A DNA stretch of 64,000 nt from DATAES01 sp963721305 (GTDB lineage Bacteria > Actinomycetota > Acidimicrobiia > Acidimicrobiales > JACDCH01), in assembly GCA_963721305.1 (NCBI GenBank), contig CAVRIR010000004.1:558001-622000 (forward strand). The letters are read 5' to 3'. Shown here piece by piece: positions 62,086-64,000 of the stretch. Below the pieces are notes generated by a model. That model saw nothing but the letters and a program-made list of their open reading frames with translations, searched no databases and was not told the origin of the DNA. How positions within the stretch are numbered: position 1 is the first letter of the stretch; each line of letters starts with the position of its first letter. The position numbers and the translations under genes are program-made.

Positions 62086-63497
62086 CGCGCGTCGCGCTCG
62101 CTCGATCGGTTTGGCTCGTTGCCGGCGCAACAGTGCTCTTCCACTTCGCGACCGCGACGATCTACAGCTACCACCGCGACGAGGTCTATTACCTCGCGTC
62201 GGGCCGGCGGCTCGCGTGGGGCTACGTCGATCATCCGCCGATCACACCGTTCCTCTATCGCGTGAGCGACTCGCTCTTCGGTTCGTCCCTGTTCGGATTG
62301 CGGATCATCCCCGCCTGCTTGCACGGCGGGCTCGTCGTCATCACCGCGCTGCTCGCCCGTGAGCTCGGCGCGAGCGGTCGCGGGCAGATCGCGGCGGCGA
62401 TCGCGGCTGCCATCGCGCCGATGTTGCTGACCACAGGTCACTTCCTCACGACCGTGACTCCCGAGCTGCTGGCGTGGTCCGGCATCGCCTTGTTCGTCAT
62501 CCGGTTGTTGAACGGTGGCGATCCGCGGTGGTGGCTCGCGGTCGGCGCGGTGGTCGGGCTCGGCCTGCTCGACAAGTGGACGACGGGCTTCTTGTTGGTG
62601 GGGCTCGCGGTCGGACTGCTGCTCGTTCCGGAACGAACCATCTTGTGGACGCCGTGGCTCGTCGGGGGTGTCGCGCTCGCGTTCGTGATCTGGTTGCCGA
62701 ACCTCTTGTGGCAGGCGCAGCACGGGTGGCCACAGTTGGAGGTCGCTCGCGGCCTGCGCAATCCGACGGAGGCGTTGTTCACCGCGCCCGGGTCGATCGT
62801 CTTGTGCGGCGCGGCGGCCATCCTTGCCGTCCCCGGACTGTGGTGGTTGATCCGATCGGCCGACGCGTCGCACTACCGCTCGCTCGCGATCGCGTTCGGC
62901 GTCATCGTCCTGCTCGTGACCGTCACGCAGGGCAAGCCGTACTACGCAGGTGTGTTCACGCCCGTGCTGTTCGCCGCCGGTGCCGCCGCTGGGGTGACGA
63001 TCTCGAACACGTGGATCGCGGCGATGGCGGTGTGGGGCATCGCAAGCATCCCGGTCGCGATCCCGATCCTGCCGACGCAGACGGCCGACGGCATCCGCCA
63101 CGTGAACAAGGAGATCGGCGAGATGGTCGGGTGGCCGCAGTTCGTCGCCTCCGTCGACGGTGTGTACTCGCAACACCCGGGCGCGACGATCCTGACGAGC
63201 AACTACTCGGAGGCGGGCAGCATCGAGTTGCTCGGTGCGTCAGACGGCATGCCGCAACCGATCAGCGGCCACATGACGTACTGGTACTGGGGCCATCCGG
63301 CCGGACGCTCGGCCGAGACGATCGTCGTCGGCTACGACAAGTCGGACCTGGACCGATGGTTCGGCGACGTCGAGCTCGCGGCGACCTTCCATTCACCGGA
63401 CGGCGTCCACAACGAAGAAGACGGCGTGTCGATCTGGGTCTGTCGCGATCAGCTCGCGGACTGGGATCAGATCTGGCCGCAGCTTCGTCACTTCTGA
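62082..63497 (+). CDS. GT39-family glycosyltransferase, membrane protein
   Basis: A 471-residue protein with about 11 helices. HRDEVYYLASGRRLAWGYVDHPP has the family Asp in the first loop (YHRDE) and a D-H-P-P motif; TGHFLTTVTPELLAWSG and DKWTTGFLLVGLAV follow. Members transfer sugar from polyprenyl-phosphate carriers to proteins or lipids. The ATG overlaps the TetR stop by 4 nt. The acceptor is unknown; glycan or lipid modification at the membrane is a family inference. Confidence 0.88.
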   Translation: MTRVALARSVWLVAGATVLFHFATATIYSYHRDEVYYLASGRRLAWGYVDHPPITPFLYRVSDSLFGSSLFGLRIIPACLHGGLVVITALLARELGASGRGQIAAAIAAAIAPMLLTTGHFLTTVTPELLAWSGIALFVIRLLNGGDPRWWLAVGAVVGLGLLDKWTTGFLLVGLAVGLLLVPERTILWTPWLVGGVALAFVIWLPNLLWQAQHGWPQLEVARGLRNPTEALFTAPGSIVLCGAAAILAVPGLWWLIRSADASHYRSLAIAFGVIVLLVTVTQGKPYYAGVFTPVLFAAGAAAGVTISNTWIAAMAVWGIASIPVAIPILPTQTADGIRHVNKEIGEMVGWPQFVASVDGVYSQHPGATILTSNYSEAGSIELLGASDGMPQPISGHMTYWYWGHPAGRSAETIVVGYDKSDLDRWFGDVELAATFHSPDGVHNEEDGVSIWVCRDQLADWDQIWPQLRHF

Positions 63498-63557
63498 GCC
63501 AGGTCTGAGGAGGGGTGCATCCGGGGCGGCGGGTCCGGCGGTCTGTACAACTTCGCG

Positions 63558-64000
63558 ATGACCGCCATGCAGACGCTGCCTTCGATGCGCTCGGAGCAGG
63601 TCAAGCAACGACAGCTCACGATCACCAAGCGGCGCGCGACCGCGCTGCTCGGCGCAGTGACGCTCGGGTTCCTGGTCGTGACGCTGTGGGGCGGCGACGG
63701 CACGTTCGCGGGGTACGTGCAGGCGACGGCAGAGGCGTCGATGGTGGGCGGGCTCGCCGACTGGTTCGCCGTGACCGCGCTGTTCCGCCATCCGCTCGGC
63801 ATCCCGATCCCGCACACCGCGATCATCGTGGAGCGCAAGCAGCAGTTCGGTGAGACGCTCGGCGCGTTCATCCAGGACACGTTCCTGACGCGCGATGTCG
63901 TCATCGACCGGCTACGCGGTGCCGGCGTCGTCACGCGCGCGGCCGATTGGCTCACTCGGCCGGCGAACGCCGACCGACTTGCCGGCCATGTGCTCGACGG
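63558..64000 (+). CDS. DUF445 family membrane protein (5' part, continues beyond window)
   Basis: The first 147 residues are visible: MTAMQTLPSMRSEQVKQRQLTITKRR, then one or two helices (LGAVTLGFLVVTLWG, EASMVGGLADWFAVTALF) and HPLGIPIPHTAIIVERKQQFGETLGAFIQDTFLTRDVV. The motif ADWFAVTALFRHPLGIPIPHTAII is diagnostic of DUF445 (YheB/YjiN-like) membrane proteins. Function is unknown. The frame is open at the right edge. Confidence 0.9.
   Translation, partial: MTAMQTLPSMRSEQVKQRQLTITKRRATALLGAVTLGFLVVTLWGGDGTFAGYVQATAEASMVGGLADWFAVTALFRHPLGIPIPHTAIIVERKQQFGETLGAFIQDTFLTRDVVIDRLRGAGVVTRAADWLTRPANADRLAGHVLD

Noticed and set aside
1..64000. Mobile elements, prophage, CRISPR, rRNA
   Set aside because: No transposase, integrase, phage structural gene, repeat-spacer array or rRNA sequence was seen on either strand.

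Overview
The window is a 64 kb piece of a very GC-rich actinobacterial chromosome. Gene density is high, GTG and TTG starts are common, and stop/start overlaps such as ATGA, GTGA and TGATG are frequent. Gene content and order fit the deep-branching Actinomycetota (an Acidimicrobiia-like lineage is my guess). The strongest clue is a block matching Mycobacterium tuberculosis Rv3661-Rv3644c in order: HAD-IB hydrolase, Ssd, TadA/B/C, DUF4244 pilin, TadE, MrfA-like helicase, anti-sigma module, topA, then tmk and holB, followed by a tRNA-Thr. There is no rRNA, IS element, phage or CRISPR array. It reads as core and lineage-specific chromosome, not a mobile island.

Layout. 1-2.35 kb: 3' part of a lipoprotein with a fibronectin-III-like domain and about ten repeats. 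2.5-4.35 kb: FhuF-like protein, an internally deleted CobO, and a DinB protein. 4.35-5.95 kb: CsoR-type repressor with its operator, and a metal permease ending in a YHS domain. 6.0-7.85 kb: ClC channel and MarR regulator with matching operators. 8.07-13.5 kb: iron block (Bfr, Bfd and a small unknown protein diverging from a lipoprotein and FTR1 permease), with a hydantoinase-type ATPase and a membrane protein downstream. 13.5-17.5 kb: GDT1-type exporter, zinc alcohol dehydrogenase, CtpE-like P-type ATPase. 17.5-24.9 kb: Ssd/Tad pilus cluster and helicase. 25-26.3 kb: STAS/anti-sigma pair. 26.3-29 kb: serine-rich lipoprotein, acyl-CoA dehydrogenase and enoyl-CoA hydratase. 29-38.4 kb: topA, MFS transporter, tmk, EssC/FtsK-like ATPase, holB. 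38.4-42.3 kb: tRNA-Thr, solute-binding lipoprotein, CPA2 antiporter, SGNH hydrolase. 42.6-45.7 kb: ferredoxin, P450, DUF427-thioesterase fusion. 45.7-47.4 kb: TPR/winged-helix regulator. 47.7-51 kb: an ABC exporter whose ATPase carries a cyclic-nucleotide-binding domain, a second such protein, and a metallophosphoesterase. 51-57.9 kb: envelope-linked and unknown proteins, including a possible membrane-tethered amidoligase. 57.9-62 kb: hotdog thioesterase, SnoaL-like hydrolase, crotonase, CBM48 protein, membrane adenylate cyclase, TetR. 62-64 kb: GT39 glycosyltransferase and the start of a DUF445 protein.

How the genes may work together. Two metal circuits sit side by side: a thiol/copper-type sensor with an efflux permease, and iron storage and uptake built around a divergent promoter that carries two copies of one DtxR-like motif. 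A putative cyclic-nucleotide circuit links the cNMP-binding ABC exporter at 48 kb with the adenylate cyclase at 60 kb; this is the best candidate for an undescribed system. Several genes (csoR, tetR, topA) have promoters placed so that transcription would start at or next to the start codon, which suggests leaderless mRNAs.

Quality caution. Many genes between 4.9 and 16.4 kb, plus tmk (33.5 kb), the EssC-like gene (34.4-34.8 kb) and one at 51.2 kb, are broken by one-base frameshifts, while 17.5-33.4 kb is clean. Because conserved protein continues across every break, I treat these as probable sequencing or assembly indels and give the full reconstructed span.
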